Assembly: GCA_965657135.1 (NCBI GenBank) | Contig: CBFHNF010000011.1 | Location: forward strand, 1 to 64,000 | DNA length: 64,000 nt | Origin: HIMB11 sp965657135 | GTDB taxonomy: Bacteria; Pseudomonadota; Alphaproteobacteria; Rhodobacterales; Rhodobacteraceae | Direction of reading: 5' to 3' | In this document: piece by piece, positions 1 through 9,206 of the stretch | Position numbering within the stretch: the first letter of the stretch is position 1 | Layout of the letters: each line of letters begins with the position of its first letter | The notes under the pieces: generated by a model | The model's input: only the letters and a program-made list of their open reading frames with translations | The model's database searches: none | What the model was told of the DNA's origin: nothing | Translations under genes and position numbers: made by a program

Positions 1-897
1 GCAGAACCAGGATCGCACGCTGCACACTTCATTGACGAACACGGACCCTGTGCGCCATCCATGGGCTGGCGTGTGGTAGATGCTCAACATGCCTTCGATC
101 ACGCAGTCAAGAATGGTGCCAAACCGTACCTTGGTGATGGAAAGTCGATGGAAGCACCTGCAATCATTGGGATTGGCGGGTCACTGATTTATTTTTTTGA
201 TAAGTACTTTGATCAAAGTGTTTATAATGATGAATTTATTTGGATTACCAATGCACATCCACAAGGTGTGGGTTTTTATTACCTAGACCATCTTACTCAT
301 AATGTTTTCAAAGGTAATATGGATAAGTGGTTTCGTTTTTATGGAGACTTATTCAACTTCAAGGAAATTCGGTTCTTCGACATTCAGGGAAAGTTCACAG
401 GGCTTTACAGTCGAGCATTAACCTCACCGTGTGGGCGTATCCGTATTCCTATTAATGAAGACCGTGGAGAAACAGGACAAATTGTGAATTACCTCAAGAA
501 ATATAATGGCGAAGGCATTCAGCATATCGCAGTAGGTGCACAAGATATCTATTCAGCAGTTGATGCGATCGCGGAAAAAGGTGTTTCTTTCATGCCTGGT
601 CCGCCCAACGCGTATTACGATTTATCACTTGAGCGCGTTTCAGATCACGAGGAACCGATCGAGCGCATGAAAAAGCATGGGATACTGATCGATGGTGAAG
701 GCGTGTTGGATGGTGGTGAGACCAAGATTCTTCTACAAATATTCTCCAAAACTGTTATTGGCCCCATCTTCTTCGAGTTCATTCAACGAAAAGGTGACGA
801 CGGCTTCGGGGAAGGCAATTTCAAAGCTTTGTTCGAAAGCATCGAGGCAGAAGAAATGGCTAAAGGCGAGTACGGCAAGACCGTTGCCGCGGAATGA
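1..897 (+). CDS. hpd: 4-hydroxyphenylpyruvate dioxygenase, 5' end outside the window
   Basis: Converts 4-hydroxyphenylpyruvate to homogentisate with O2, a cytosolic step of tyrosine breakdown. The reading frame is open from base 1, so the gene starts upstream; 298 codons are visible and the protein ends at the TGA at 895-897. All three Fe(II) ligands of the family can be placed: His in DHLTHNV, His in QHIAVGA and Glu in the C-terminal FFEFIQRKGDDGFGEGN segment. The two vicinal-oxygen-chelate halves are partly (N-terminal) and fully (C-terminal) present. The ATG at 61 is internal, because the residues before it (EHGPCAPS) continue the family sequence. Nothing looks damaged. Upstream neighbours are unseen; downstream is a hairpin and then a tRNA on the other strand, so this is the last gene of its transcript. 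Confidence 0.95.
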   Translation, partial: AEPGSHAAHFIDEHGPCAPSMGWRVVDAQHAFDHAVKNGAKPYLGDGKSMEAPAIIGIGGSLIYFFDKYFDQSVYNDEFIWITNAHPQGVGFYYLDHLTHNVFKGNMDKWFRFYGDLFNFKEIRFFDIQGKFTGLYSRALTSPCGRIRIPINEDRGETGQIVNYLKKYNGEGIQHIAVGAQDIYSAVDAIAEKGVSFMPGPPNAYYDLSLERVSDHEEPIERMKKHGILIDGEGVLDGGETKILLQIFSKTVIGPIFFEFIQRKGDDGFGEGNFKALFESIEAEEMAKGEYGKTVAAE

Positions 898-987
898 AAT
901 ACCAAACGGACAAAAAATTTCTCACGAAGAACTGTGTTCTTTCACTAGGTTGTAGACACAGTGTCGAACCCCGGAAGTCCCAACAGA

Positions 988-1023
988 CAAACACGCGAAA
1001 AAGTGTGTGTTTGGTGTGTTTTT
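988..1023 (+). terminator. possible terminator after hpd
   Basis: A 10-bp stem (988-997 with 1004-1013, two G-U pairs) closes a six-base A-rich loop and is followed six bases later by five T. It lies about 90 bases after the hpd stop codon. The T-run is short and detached from the stem, so this is a moderate-to-weak call. Confidence 0.35.
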
Positions 1024-1083
1024 GAAACTCACACGCATAGCGTTAGTGTGCAAAAATTAAGTCATTGATATTGTTTTGGAAAG

Positions 1084-1158
1084 TGGTGCCCGGGGGCGGA
1101 ATCGAACCACCGACACGAGGATTTTCAATCCACTGCTCTACCCCTGAGCTACCCGGGC
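1084..1158 (-). tRNA. tRNA-Phe (anticodon GAA)
   Basis: On the minus strand the sequence folds as a complete 75-base cloverleaf. The acceptor arm is GCCCGGG paired with CCCGGGC, followed by discriminator A and an encoded CCA (1084-1086). The D arm contains TAGCTCAGGGGTAGAGC, the anticodon stem-loop is GGATTGAAAATCC with anticodon GAA, and the T arm contains GGTTCGATTCC. It lies 80 bases downstream of recO on the same strand. Confidence 0.97.
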
Positions 1159-1238
1159 ACGGAAAGCGATCACGCTTTGAGTGAGGGCGTTTTATGGCGA
1201 AGTCGGCAGAGTGTCCAGCGGAAAATGTACTTTTTCTG

Positions 1239-1970
1239 TTATTGCTGACGCGAAGTGTGGCGCTGCATAATATCCAAAAACCGCACGCGTGATGTAGGGA
1301 GGGTTTGAACATTCAAACCTGGCGAAACCTTATTTTCCCAAAAATACGACAACACCTGCAATCCATCGAACACATCAGACATTTTTTTGTTATGCGTGCT
1401 CATGATGCGAGGCATGGGCAACAGACGGTTGGCCCACTCGCCTGCGGCTTGGGTACTTACTGCACATCCAGATTTAGGCGAGATATATCGCAAATCCTCG
1501 GTTTCACTAGTTACGACGCATTTACCAACATCGAGGCCAAAACCAAGTTCTTCAAGAAGCGCAAGCTCCCAAAAAAAATAGCCCACGCTCCACATGTCAG
1601 GTTCTGATAATAATGAGTGCAAATTTAGCGTTGTTTGGTAAATTTCAGGCTGGGGATCGCGATCCTCTAAAAATACAGAAAGCATTGCAGTCATCGATGC
1701 AATGCCACACAGCGTTATTTGATTATCCATGATTTCTGGATAGGATTTTACCAAATCTATCTGAACGCTTCCCATGTGTTCGCTAAGGCGAGCCCGCCAG
1801 GTGATATCCAGAATATTTCCAATCTGCAAAATGGGCCGAAATTTTCGAGACTGGCCGCCACGCAAAACTGCGCGCATTCTGCCATTTTCACAGGTTAAAG
1901 CATCAACAATGACAGAGGTTTCGCCAAATGGCGTTGTACCCAATAATATGCCCTGATCGCGCCATTTCAT
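1239..1970 (-). CDS. recO: DNA repair protein RecO
   Basis: RecO loads RecA onto single-stranded DNA with RecR in the RecF pathway of gap repair. The 243-aa protein has the usual N-terminal OB fold (opening MKWRDQGILLGTTPFGETSV and continuing to about residue 80), then the helical C-terminal domain with one long insertion-free segment. Length is normal for alphaproteobacteria. It is the last gene of the era-rnc-lepB-acpS-pdxJ run, separated from DUF1491 by 57 bases, which is the classical era-recO linkage. The ATG at 1970 is the first in-frame start consistent with the family N-terminus. Confidence 0.95.
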   Translation of the reverse strand: MKWRDQGILLGTTPFGETSVIVDALTCENGRMRAVLRGGQSRKFRPILQIGNILDITWRARLSEHMGSVQIDLVKSYPEIMDNQITLCGIASMTAMLSVFLEDRDPQPEIYQTTLNLHSLLSEPDMWSVGYFFWELALLEELGFGLDVGKCVVTSETEDLRYISPKSGCAVSTQAAGEWANRLLPMPRIMSTHNKKMSDVFDGLQVLSYFWENKVSPGLNVQTLPTSRVRFLDIMQRHTSRQQ

Positions 1971-2027
1971 GCTTCAGATATAGGTGGCGTTGTCCAGACT
2001 GTCACGTCATCAATGACCTGTTAGGCT

Positions 2028-2348
2028 CTATGGGTCGATCAGATAGGCATCGTTTCGTGGATTTTCGACCTCAATCACCCAAAGATCTGGATCAAACATC
2101 CGTTGGCGTTCAATCGCTGCGTCGATTTCTGACTCTGCGCCACGATGCAAAACTACCCACGTTGAACCGTTCGATTCTAAATCAAAACCCTTTTGATACA
2201 AGGTGGCAGTTCCGTTCATTAGTGATAGTTTAATGATCACTGCACCTGCTTGACTATCACCCCGCGCAATAACAAACGCAGAAATGCCACGTAAAGACAA
2301 CGTTTTGATATAGGCTTTTACCCAAAATTCACTGGCCAGCCTACTCAT
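2028..2348 (-). CDS. DUF1491 family protein
   Basis: A 106-aa cytosolic protein of unknown function. It matches the alphaproteobacterial DUF1491 pattern: an opening RLASEFWVKAYIKTL, a central RGDSQAGAVIIKL and a C-terminal RQRMFDPDLWVIEVE. No signal peptide, membrane segment or catalytic motif is visible. Its ATG overlaps the era stop codon (ATGA), which suggests translational coupling. The same gene lies between era and recO in many Rhodobacterales, which points to a housekeeping role, but no activity can be assigned. Confidence 0.85.
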   Translation of the reverse strand: MSRLASEFWVKAYIKTLSLRGISAFVIARGDSQAGAVIIKLSLMNGTATLYQKGFDLESNGSTWVVLHRGAESEIDAAIERQRMFDPDLWVIEVENPRNDAYLIDP

Positions 2349-3250
2349 GCGTTCCCGTCTTTAAAATCCAAACCCATTTCGGTGTAACGCTCTGCTTCAT
2401 CAAGCCATTTTTCGCGGACTTTTACTTGACAGAACAAATGTATGCGCCGCCCCATGAATTGTTCTAATTCTTCTCGTGCGGCCTTGGAAATGGCTTTAAT
2501 CGTTTCGCCTTTATTGCCAAGAACGATACCTTTGTGGCCATCGCGAGTGACATAGATCACTTGATCAATCCGCGCACTACCATCTTTTCGCTCTTCCCAG
2601 TTTTCTGTCTCGACCGTCAATTGGTAGGGTAGCTCTTGGTGTAGGCGCAATGTCAATTTTTCACGCGTCATTTCTGCCGCTATCATACGCATTGGCAAAT
2701 CGGCGATTTGATCTTCTGGATAAAGCCAGGGTCCCTCTGGCAACTTCTCAGCGAGCCAACCTCGTAGATCGGCAACACCATATCCACGTTCGGCCGATAT
2801 CATAAACGTTTTTTCAAACGAAAATGCGTCATTCATTTTTTGTGACAGCGCTAGCAATACCTCTGCCTTAACCCGGTCAATCTTATTTATTGCCAATGAA
2901 ACGGATCGCCCTTGGGCGATATCACCTAATTCAGCCAATATGCGTTCAACACCTTCGGTCAGGCCGCGGTGTGCTTCGATCAGCAACACAATCACATCTG
3001 CATCAGCGGCCCCACCCCACGCCGCAGCGACCATAGCGCGATCAAGTCGTCGGCGGGGTTTGAACAAACCAGGCGTATCGACGAATACGATTTGGGAATT
3101 CCCTTCGATGGCGACACCACGAATACGGGTGCGAGTTGTTTGTACCTTATGCGTAACAATCGAAACCTTTGCCCCAACCATATGGTTTAGCAATGTTGAT
3201 TTGCCTGCATTTGGTTCACCAATCAATGCGACGAAACCTGCTTGTGTCAT
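2345..3250 (-). CDS. era: GTPase Era
   Basis: Era is an essential GTPase that binds the 3' end of 16S rRNA and assists 30S subunit assembly. The 301-aa protein has G1 GEPNAGKST near residue 12, G3 DTPGL, G4 NKID and a C-terminal KH domain with VLGNKGETIKAI. The TrmE-Era effector motif TTRTRIRG is intact. Both ends overlap neighbours by four bases (rnc upstream, DUF1491 downstream). The rnc-era pairing keeps 16S rRNA cleavage and maturation in one transcript. Confidence 0.97.
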   Translation of the reverse strand: MTQAGFVALIGEPNAGKSTLLNHMVGAKVSIVTHKVQTTRTRIRGVAIEGNSQIVFVDTPGLFKPRRRLDRAMVAAAWGGAADADVIVLLIEAHRGLTEGVERILAELGDIAQGRSVSLAINKIDRVKAEVLLALSQKMNDAFSFEKTFMISAERGYGVADLRGWLAEKLPEGPWLYPEDQIADLPMRMIAAEMTREKLTLRLHQELPYQLTVETENWEERKDGSARIDQVIYVTRDGHKGIVLGNKGETIKAISKAAREELEQFMGRRIHLFCQVKVREKWLDEAERYTEMGLDFKDGNA

Positions 3251-3930
3251 GATATTTTCAACTTTTCTAATAAAGCGTTTGCAGCGGCTTGTTCCGCATT
3301 GCGTTTACTACCCGCCACCGCCGTGTGTTTTTGACCGTCGTCTAATGTGACTTCGATTGTGAAGACAGGAGCGTGATCAGGTCCAGTACGTTTTAGAACC
3401 GTGTATTTAGGGGGCGTGAACCCCCGGCTTTGCGCCCATTCTTGCAAGGTTGTTTTTGCATCACGTGCGTCAGCTTTGACGCTTGAGACGCGATCGCCCC
3501 ACAACGAAGTTACGACTTTTTGTGCCGCCTCAAAACCGCCATCCAGGTAAATCGCCGCAATCACTGCCTCGAGTGCATCTGCCAAAAGCGCATCTTTTCG
3601 CCGGCCACCTGACATCATTTCCGAACGGCCCAATTTCAATACACCTCCGATATCGATATCGCGCGCGACCGATGCGCACGTTTCTTTTCGAACAAGTGCA
3701 TTGTAACGAGGGGCCAGTAATCCTTCACTGGCTGTTGGATCACGCTCTAACAGGGCCTGGGCCATAACCAAACCCAATACGCGGTCCCCAAGGAATTCTA
3801 ATCTTTGATTATCATTGCGTGTCAAACTGCCGCGTGATGGATGTGTGAGCGCCTCTTGAAGGTGATCTAACGCTTGGAACCGATATCCCAAGCGATCTTC
3901 GAACTGCGCTATGTCAGCCGATCGGTTCAA
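3247..3930 (-). CDS. rnc: ribonuclease III
   Basis: Double-strand-specific endoribonuclease for rRNA precursor and mRNA processing. The 227-aa protein has the signature NQRLEFLGDRVLGLV with catalytic Glu and Asp, the second acidic cluster DALEAVIAAIYLDGG, and a C-terminal double-stranded RNA binding domain ending in AEQAAANALLEKLK. The start appears to be TTG at 3930, whose bases overlap the lepB TGA. No ATG lies between it and the conserved core, and an AAGGCG element sits about six bases upstream. The weak start plus overlap suggests coupling to lepB translation. Confidence 0.95.
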   Translation of the reverse strand: MNRSADIAQFEDRLGYRFQALDHLQEALTHPSRGSLTRNDNQRLEFLGDRVLGLVMAQALLERDPTASEGLLAPRYNALVRKETCASVARDIDIGGVLKLGRSEMMSGGRRKDALLADALEAVIAAIYLDGGFEAAQKVVTSLWGDRVSSVKADARDAKTTLQEWAQSRGFTPPKYTVLKRTGPDHAPVFTIEVTLDDGQKHTAVAGSKRNAEQAAANALLEKLKIS

Positions 3931-4766
3931 TTTATCGCCTTAAAGAAACGGTCTCCACGCCACGTCCAAAAGAACAACATCGAACGACCAGCGGACGAGA
4001 ACATGATGCGATCAGCGCGTCCGATAAGATCTTCATAAGGCACAAAACCAACACCGCCCTGCACCTGTTTCACGCGACTATCTAATGAGTTGTCGCGATT
4101 ATCGCCTATGAAAAAGAAATGTCCCTCAGGGACAGTGAAAACGGCAGTATCATCTGTGTAGGAACGACCAATATCCAGCAGCTCATGGGTCACACCATTT
4201 GGCAAGGTTTCTAGCGCTCGTGTTTTCAAACATTCGCCGCCGTCTCCAATTGCACCGTTTGAGCAGCGCGGACGATTTTTAAATGAGCCTTGTGGCCCCA
4301 TGACTTCCATGAATGGCTCCATGGTTTGTTGAGGGACTTCGGTGCCGTTCAAAACGACTTTGCCCCCCTTCATTTGAATACGATCACCGGGCAAGCCAAT
4401 CAGCCGTTTGATATAATCACGCCCGGTGACGGGATGACGGAAAACAACAACATCACCACGCTGTGGTTCACCACCAAGCAAACGCTCGTTGCTGCCTTTC
4501 AAAAATCCACACAGGTCTTCAGCGTCAACATTCACACCAAGTGCTGGGATAATAACGCTGGGACAGGACGCATATGAATACCCATATGCCATTTTATTCA
4601 CGAATAAAAAGTCCCCAATTAGAAGAGTAGATTTCATTGAACCAGACGGAATCCAAAAGGGCTGAAACAGTAGTGAGCGAAACAAACCAGCCAGCAGCAA
4701 TGCATAGACGATTGTTTTAACCGTTTCCAAAATACCGTTTTGTGATTTTGCTTCTTTTGCTGACAT
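3927..4766 (-). CDS. lepB: signal peptidase I
   Basis: Inner-membrane serine protease that removes signal peptides from exported proteins. The 279-aa protein has an N-terminal membrane segment at about residues 15-32, then the catalytic serine box PSGSMKSTLLIGD, the lysine box RDYIKRLIGLPGD and the late GDNRDNSLDSR box. The periplasmic domain carries two Cys-containing insertions, common in alphaproteobacteria. The start at 4766 has a good ribosome site (AGGAG, seven bases away). It is 50 bases downstream of acpS and overlaps rnc. Confidence 0.96.
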   Translation of the reverse strand: MSAKEAKSQNGILETVKTIVYALLLAGLFRSLLFQPFWIPSGSMKSTLLIGDFLFVNKMAYGYSYASCPSVIIPALGVNVDAEDLCGFLKGSNERLLGGEPQRGDVVVFRHPVTGRDYIKRLIGLPGDRIQMKGGKVVLNGTEVPQQTMEPFMEVMGPQGSFKNRPRCSNGAIGDGGECLKTRALETLPNGVTHELLDIGRSYTDDTAVFTVPEGHFFFIGDNRDNSLDSRVKQVQGGVGFVPYEDLIGRADRIMFSSAGRSMLFFWTWRGDRFFKAIN

Positions 4767-4816
4767 CCGCCGCTCCTGTCTTGATGTTCGCTACATGCGC
4801 TTTGGCTTCAAAGGAG

Positions 4817-5218
4817 TCAAGTTTTCAACCGTGCCTCAATCACAACAAATGCCTGCGCCCATGGATGATCATCAGTTAATGTGACATGCACAATCGCCGT
4901 GTGTGTGTCGGGCACTAATTCGTCCAGTCGCTTTTTTGCCCAACCCGTCAATGTCATGCTGGGTTGCCCAGTTTTTAAATTGTTGACTGCCATATCCTTC
5001 CATGCGATTCCCATGCGCAATCCCGTACCCAACGCCTTGGAACAGGCTTCTTTTGCGGCCCAACGTTTAGCGAGCGTTCCTGCCTCGTCTAGACGTCGTT
5101 TTGCTTTGGACTGTTCAATATCGGTAAATACACGATTGCGGAACCGATCACCATGTCGATCTAGAACAGCTTGGATTCGATCGATATTGGCAAGATCGGT
5201 TCCAATCCCGATAATCAT
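4817..5218 (-). CDS. acpS: holo-[acyl-carrier-protein] synthase
   Basis: Transfers 4'-phosphopantetheine from CoA to acyl carrier protein, activating fatty acid synthesis. The 133-aa protein begins MIIGIGTDLANIDRI, with the Mg-binding Asp in GTDL, and has the second motif RWAAKEACSKALGTG. Length is normal. Its ATG overlaps the pdxJ stop (ATGA), the usual pdxJ-acpS pairing of proteobacteria. Confidence 0.95.
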   Translation of the reverse strand: MIIGIGTDLANIDRIQAVLDRHGDRFRNRVFTDIEQSKAKRRLDEAGTLAKRWAAKEACSKALGTGLRMGIAWKDMAVNNLKTGQPSMTLTGWAKKRLDELVPDTHTAIVHVTLTDDHPWAQAFVVIEARLKT

Positions 5219-5955
5219 TCACGCGCCTCGTCCATCTTATTGCGCATTTCAGCGATCGCATCTTTCAAACCGACAAAAACGGCTTCACCGATCAGGAAGT
5301 GGCCAATGTTCAATTCCATCACTTCTGGTAACTTTGCGATGGGTGCAACAGTATCAAATGTTAGACCATGACCTGCATGAACCTCGAGCCCGAGTGAGTG
5401 CGCATAAGTGGCCATATGGGTTAATTTTTCTAACTCATAATCCCGCTTGGCAAAATCCCGTTCATAATGAAAATCGCAATATGCGCCTGTGTGCAATTCT
5501 ATGACCTGCGCACCGATCCGATGCGCAGCATCAATTTGGCGTTGGTCCGCTGCAATAAAAATTGATACACGACACCCAGCCTCGCGTAGGGGCGCAATAA
5601 AATGTGCTAAACGATTTTCTTCACGAGCGACTTCTAAACCACCCTCGGTTGTGCGTTCTTCGCGTCGCTCTGGCACAATACAAACCGCGTGCGGTTTGTG
5701 ACGAAGCGCGATTGCTTGCATTTCATGTGTAGCCGCCATTTCAAAATTAAGCGGGATATTTATTGCATCCATCATGCGCTCAATGTCGTCATCGACAATA
5801 TGCCTGCGATCTTCTCGAAGATGCGCAGTGATCCCATCTGCACCGGCCTCTTGTGCGATTATTGCCGCGCGCACAGGATCTGGATAAGCGGAACCGCGCG
5901 CGTTTCGAACGGTTGCCACGTGATCAATATTCACGCCTAATCTTAACTGTGACAT
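5215..5955 (-). CDS. pdxJ: pyridoxine 5'-phosphate synthase
   Basis: Condenses 1-deoxyxylulose 5-phosphate with 3-amino-2-oxopropyl phosphate to form pyridoxine 5'-phosphate in the DXP-dependent vitamin B6 route. The 246-aa TIM-barrel protein shows LGVNIDHVATVRNARG at the N-terminus, the substrate-binding HLREDRRHI, the catalytic Glu in IELHTGAYCD and HAGHGL with the phosphate-binding LNIGHFLIGEA near the end. It overlaps acpS and lies 30 bases downstream of the DUF2062 gene. Confidence 0.96.
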   Translation of the reverse strand: MSQLRLGVNIDHVATVRNARGSAYPDPVRAAIIAQEAGADGITAHLREDRRHIVDDDIERMMDAINIPLNFEMAATHEMQAIALRHKPHAVCIVPERREERTTEGGLEVAREENRLAHFIAPLREAGCRVSIFIAADQRQIDAAHRIGAQVIELHTGAYCDFHYERDFAKRDYELEKLTHMATYAHSLGLEVHAGHGLTFDTVAPIAKLPEVMELNIGHFLIGEAVFVGLKDAIAEMRNKMDEARE

Positions 5956-5985
5956 CCAACCCTCATATGCTTGAATGGATTTCTA

Positions 5986-6621
5986 TTAACTTTGCTTATT
6001 TCTGCGTGTCGCAGCGCGTTCTTTAAACACACCCTTACGACGCTTCTGATATGCATGAATAATAGGGACGGTTAGGAAATAGGCAATCGTTGCGACAAAA
6101 ACACCCGGAACAATGCCACCTACTAAGTAGGGGAAAAACACCTCATCATAGAATGCAGCAAGGCTGCTCCAATCCATTTCCTGACCAAGAAAAAGAGACA
6201 TTATATTTTCCTGGAGATCATCTGCCGCGGCAACAAATTTTTCAATAAACCCAGCAGAATGATGATCAGAGACATGCCGAAATTCGGTTCCCAACAGCAG
6301 GTGGCCCGTTTTCAATGCGATAACGCCGATCGGAATATATGTGAGTGGATTTCCAAAAAACGTCGCAAGTAAAGCAGCCAAAATGTTACCACTCATCATC
6401 CGGGCGATAAGCGCCGCTAAGATGAAATGCAAACCATAAAACGGCGTAAAGGTCACGAAAACACCAGCCCAAATTCCACGCGCGATGCGCTCTGGTGTAT
6501 CGGGTAAACGGCGAAGCCGGTGGCGCACATAATGAAATGCACGCGCCCACCCACCCTTTGGCCATACCGCACGGTAGATCCGATCTAAAACAGCGGGTCT
6601 TTCACGTCTCTTGAAAACCAC
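5986..6621 (-). CDS. DUF2062 domain membrane protein
   Basis: A 211-aa protein with the DUF2062 pattern: a basic N-terminus (VFKRRERPA), RHRLRRLPDTPERIARGIWAG, and membrane segments at about residues 50-85 (FVTFTPFYGLHFILAALIA), 85-110 and 165-190. The conserved FFGNPLTYIPIG box is present. The function is unknown; a transport or envelope role is often guessed from topology only. It lies ten bases after the RSH gene in the same direction and before pdxJ, a conserved order in Rhodobacterales. Confidence 0.85.
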   Translation of the reverse strand: MVFKRRERPAVLDRIYRAVWPKGGWARAFHYVRHRLRRLPDTPERIARGIWAGVFVTFTPFYGLHFILAALIARMMSGNILAALLATFFGNPLTYIPIGVIALKTGHLLLGTEFRHVSDHHSAGFIEKFVAAADDLQENIMSLFLGQEMDWSSLAAFYDEVFFPYLVGGIVPGVFVATIAYFLTVPIIHAYQKRRKGVFKERAATRRNKQS

Positions 6622-6631
6622 TGTGCTTCCT

Positions 6632-8788
6632 TCAATATACCGTCTTTGCCAATTCGGAACGACGAAGGCGCTTCGTCATTGCCACTTCTGTTTCAGCTTC
6701 TAGACGGGATAAGACCGAATGCAAATGCTCAATATCACTCAAATCGATAGAAATTTCGATTTTAAAGAAATCGGGTTTACGATCGACAAACACTAGGTCT
6801 GAGATATTGGCGCCAGTATCCCCTATCATTGAACATACGCGCCCTAGGACGCCAGCGTCATTGCTGATAGTCAACTCCAAGGTCACGTCATAGGCTGCTG
6901 GATGCTTGCCGTCCTGCCAATGCAGATCAACCCACAGGTCCATATTATCCTCGTAACGCGCCAGCACATCACAATCAATTGCATGGACAGACACTCCCCG
7001 ACCTGCGGTTGCAAGACCCACGATGCGTTCGCCGGGCAGTGGTTGACAGCAAAGTTGACGATCAAAATGTTGTCCCTCACCCAACCCGATCACCGCGCGT
7101 TTTTGATCGATCTGCGGTACGTCCGCCACCCCAATCTCGGGATAAATTAATTCTACGACATCCCTAGGGCGGATTTCGGTGCTACCTAACCGCGCCAATA
7201 GCTCTTCTGGATCATTCAAGCGCATCTTTATTGCGGCAGAATCCAATGCCTTATCCGACGGCTTTTTATCGACATGCTCGAACGCCGCACGTAATAATTC
7301 TGCACCCATTTTCACAAGCCGCTCGCGATCAGCCTCACGCAGTGCGCGGCGTATTGCCGTTTTGGCCTTACCTGTCACCGTCATATCAAGCCACGTTGAC
7401 TGTGGTTTTTGCCCTTGAGCGACAATAATTTCGACCGACTGACCATTTCGCAGCCTTGTCCATAGGGGCACCCTAAGTCCGTCTACCTTGGCCCCAACGC
7501 ATCTATTACCGATTCGTGTGTGAATCGCATAAGCGAAATCAATCGGTGACGCGCCTTTGGGAAACTTCAAAACATCGCCCTTGGGCGTAAAGCAAAATAC
7601 TTGATCTGAATACATCTCAAGCTTTACCGCTTCCAGAAAAGCTGAGTGATCGTCTTCGTTATCAAATTCGTCAATGAGCCGCGTAATCCACTGAACAGGG
7701 TCAACAGAAAAGGGATTTTCCGATCTTTCGCCGTCACGATAGGACCAATGCGCCGCAACACCACTTTCCGCCACGTCGTTCATTTGGCTCGTTCGAATTT
7801 GAACTTCAACTCGTTTTCCATCGCGTCCTGATACAGTTGTGTGGATTGAACGATATCCATTGGTTTTGGGCTGGCTAATATAGTCTTTAAAGCGCCCTGG
7901 GACCGCGCGCCATCGTTGGTGGATCACTCCCAATATACGATAACAATCCGCATCAGTTTCGCAAATCGCGCGGAACCCGTAGATGTCAGACAATCGAGAA
8001 AAAGGAATGCCCTTTTCTTCCATTTTTCGCCAAATTGAATATGGTTTTTTGGCGCGTCCAGAAATTTCCGCTTTGATCCCAGCTTTGTCCAATTCGGACA
8101 ACATATCAGATTTAATCCGTTTGATCACATCGCCTGTTTCTTTTTGCAGAGTTACAAAGCGGCGGATGATTGATTGGCGCCCTTCGGGGTTTAGAACGCG
8201 AAACGATAAATCTTCTAAATCTTCTCGCATGGATTGCATACCCATACGTCCAGCAAGCGGTGCATAAATTTCCATTGTTTCTCGCGCTTTTTGGATCTGT
8301 TTTTCTGGCTTCATCGCGCGAATCGTTTTCATGTTGTGAAGACGATCCGCCAGTTTGACCAAAATCACGCGGATATCTTGGGCAATGGCAATGAACAATT
8401 TTCTTAGGTTTTCAGCCTCTTTTGTTTCCAGAGAGGACAACTGCATTTTGGTAAGTTTGGTGACGCCATCGACCAAATCTGCAACCTGCAAAGAAAAAAT
8501 ATCTGCGATTTCCTGTTTACTAGATTCGGTGTCTTCGATTGTATCGTGAAGCAACGCAGTAATGATCGTTGCATCGTCCAGTTTCTGCTCTGCTAAAATT
8601 TGCGCTACTGCGATGGGATGTGTAAAATATGGTTCACCCGATTTACGAAACTGGCCTTCGTGTTTCGTACGTCCGTAATTATACGCTTTTATAATCTGGG
8701 CAGAATTTGATTTTGGGTTGTACTGTTTGATCAGCGCCGCCAACTCCTGGGCGCTGATTGCATCAAGTTCGCTTAGCGCAACACTCAC
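6632..8788 (-). CDS. bifunctional (p)ppGpp synthetase/hydrolase (RSH)
   Basis: Makes and degrades the alarmone (p)ppGpp during starvation. The 718-aa protein has an HD hydrolase domain (about residues 45-150) with intact HDTIEDT. The synthetase domain (about 240-365) has YGFRAIC and GYRSIHTTV. A TGS domain (VFCFTPKGDVLKFPKGA) follows near 400, and a C-terminal ACT domain lies at about 640-710. Both catalytic halves look active, as expected where a single RSH protein serves both roles. It is coupled to rpoZ by a four-base overlap, the usual rpoZ-spoT order, and omega itself takes part in ppGpp sensing. Confidence 0.95.
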   Translation of the reverse strand: MSVALSELDAISAQELAALIKQYNPKSNSAQIIKAYNYGRTKHEGQFRKSGEPYFTHPIAVAQILAEQKLDDATIITALLHDTIEDTESSKQEIADIFSLQVADLVDGVTKLTKMQLSSLETKEAENLRKLFIAIAQDIRVILVKLADRLHNMKTIRAMKPEKQIQKARETMEIYAPLAGRMGMQSMREDLEDLSFRVLNPEGRQSIIRRFVTLQKETGDVIKRIKSDMLSELDKAGIKAEISGRAKKPYSIWRKMEEKGIPFSRLSDIYGFRAICETDADCYRILGVIHQRWRAVPGRFKDYISQPKTNGYRSIHTTVSGRDGKRVEVQIRTSQMNDVAESGVAAHWSYRDGERSENPFSVDPVQWITRLIDEFDNEDDHSAFLEAVKLEMYSDQVFCFTPKGDVLKFPKGASPIDFAYAIHTRIGNRCVGAKVDGLRVPLWTRLRNGQSVEIIVAQGQKPQSTWLDMTVTGKAKTAIRRALREADRERLVKMGAELLRAAFEHVDKKPSDKALDSAAIKMRLNDPEELLARLGSTEIRPRDVVELIYPEIGVADVPQIDQKRAVIGLGEGQHFDRQLCCQPLPGERIVGLATAGRGVSVHAIDCDVLARYEDNMDLWVDLHWQDGKHPAAYDVTLELTISNDAGVLGRVCSMIGDTGANISDLVFVDRKPDFFKIEISIDLSDIEHLHSVLSRLEAETEVAMTKRLRRSELAKTVY

Positions 8789-9138
8789 CCTTGACCCTGC
8801 GCAGCCATCAAAGCGCGCAGTAGTTTTTCTTCTGACATGTCGTCTTCTGCTGGCTTGTCGGCCTCACCGCCCATCAAAAGTGCCATGCTGTCGTCTTCGG
8901 GTTCATCAACTTCAATCTGTGTTTGATGACTTTCAATCAATCTTTCGCGTAGCTCATCGGCAGATTGCATTTCATCGGCAATTTCACGCAACGCAACAAC
9001 AGGGTTTTTGTCATTGTCACGATCTACTGTAATTGCAGAACCTGCAGCAATTTCACGAGCACGATGTGATGCCAACATCACCAGCTCAAAACGGTTTGAT
9101 ACTTTGTCAACGCAATCCTCAACAGTAACGCGTGCCAT
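8785..9138 (-). CDS. rpoZ: RNA polymerase omega subunit
   Basis: Small subunit that binds and stabilises beta prime in RNA polymerase. The 117-aa protein opens MARVTVEDCVDKVSNRFELV and continues with LASHRAREIAAGS and the NPVVALREIAD helix, the full omega signature. The tail after residue 75 is acidic (EVDEPEDDSMALL) and typical of alphaproteobacterial omega. It has a good ribosome site (GGAG) and overlaps the RSH gene. A 68-base gap separates it from folK. Confidence 0.95.
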   Translation of the reverse strand: MARVTVEDCVDKVSNRFELVMLASHRAREIAAGSAITVDRDNDKNPVVALREIADEMQSADELRERLIESHQTQIEVDEPEDDSMALLMGGEADKPAEDDMSEEKLLRALMAAQGQG

Positions 9139-9206
9139 GGGATTCTCCTGATGTAGCGAATAGAAATAGTTATCTACGGCCGTCCCAAAGGAATTACAAC
9201 CCCATA

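Noticed and set aside
1043..1312. 89-codon minus-strand frame over the tRNA
   Set aside because: It spans the tRNA-Phe gene and the recO 3' end; a chance frame.
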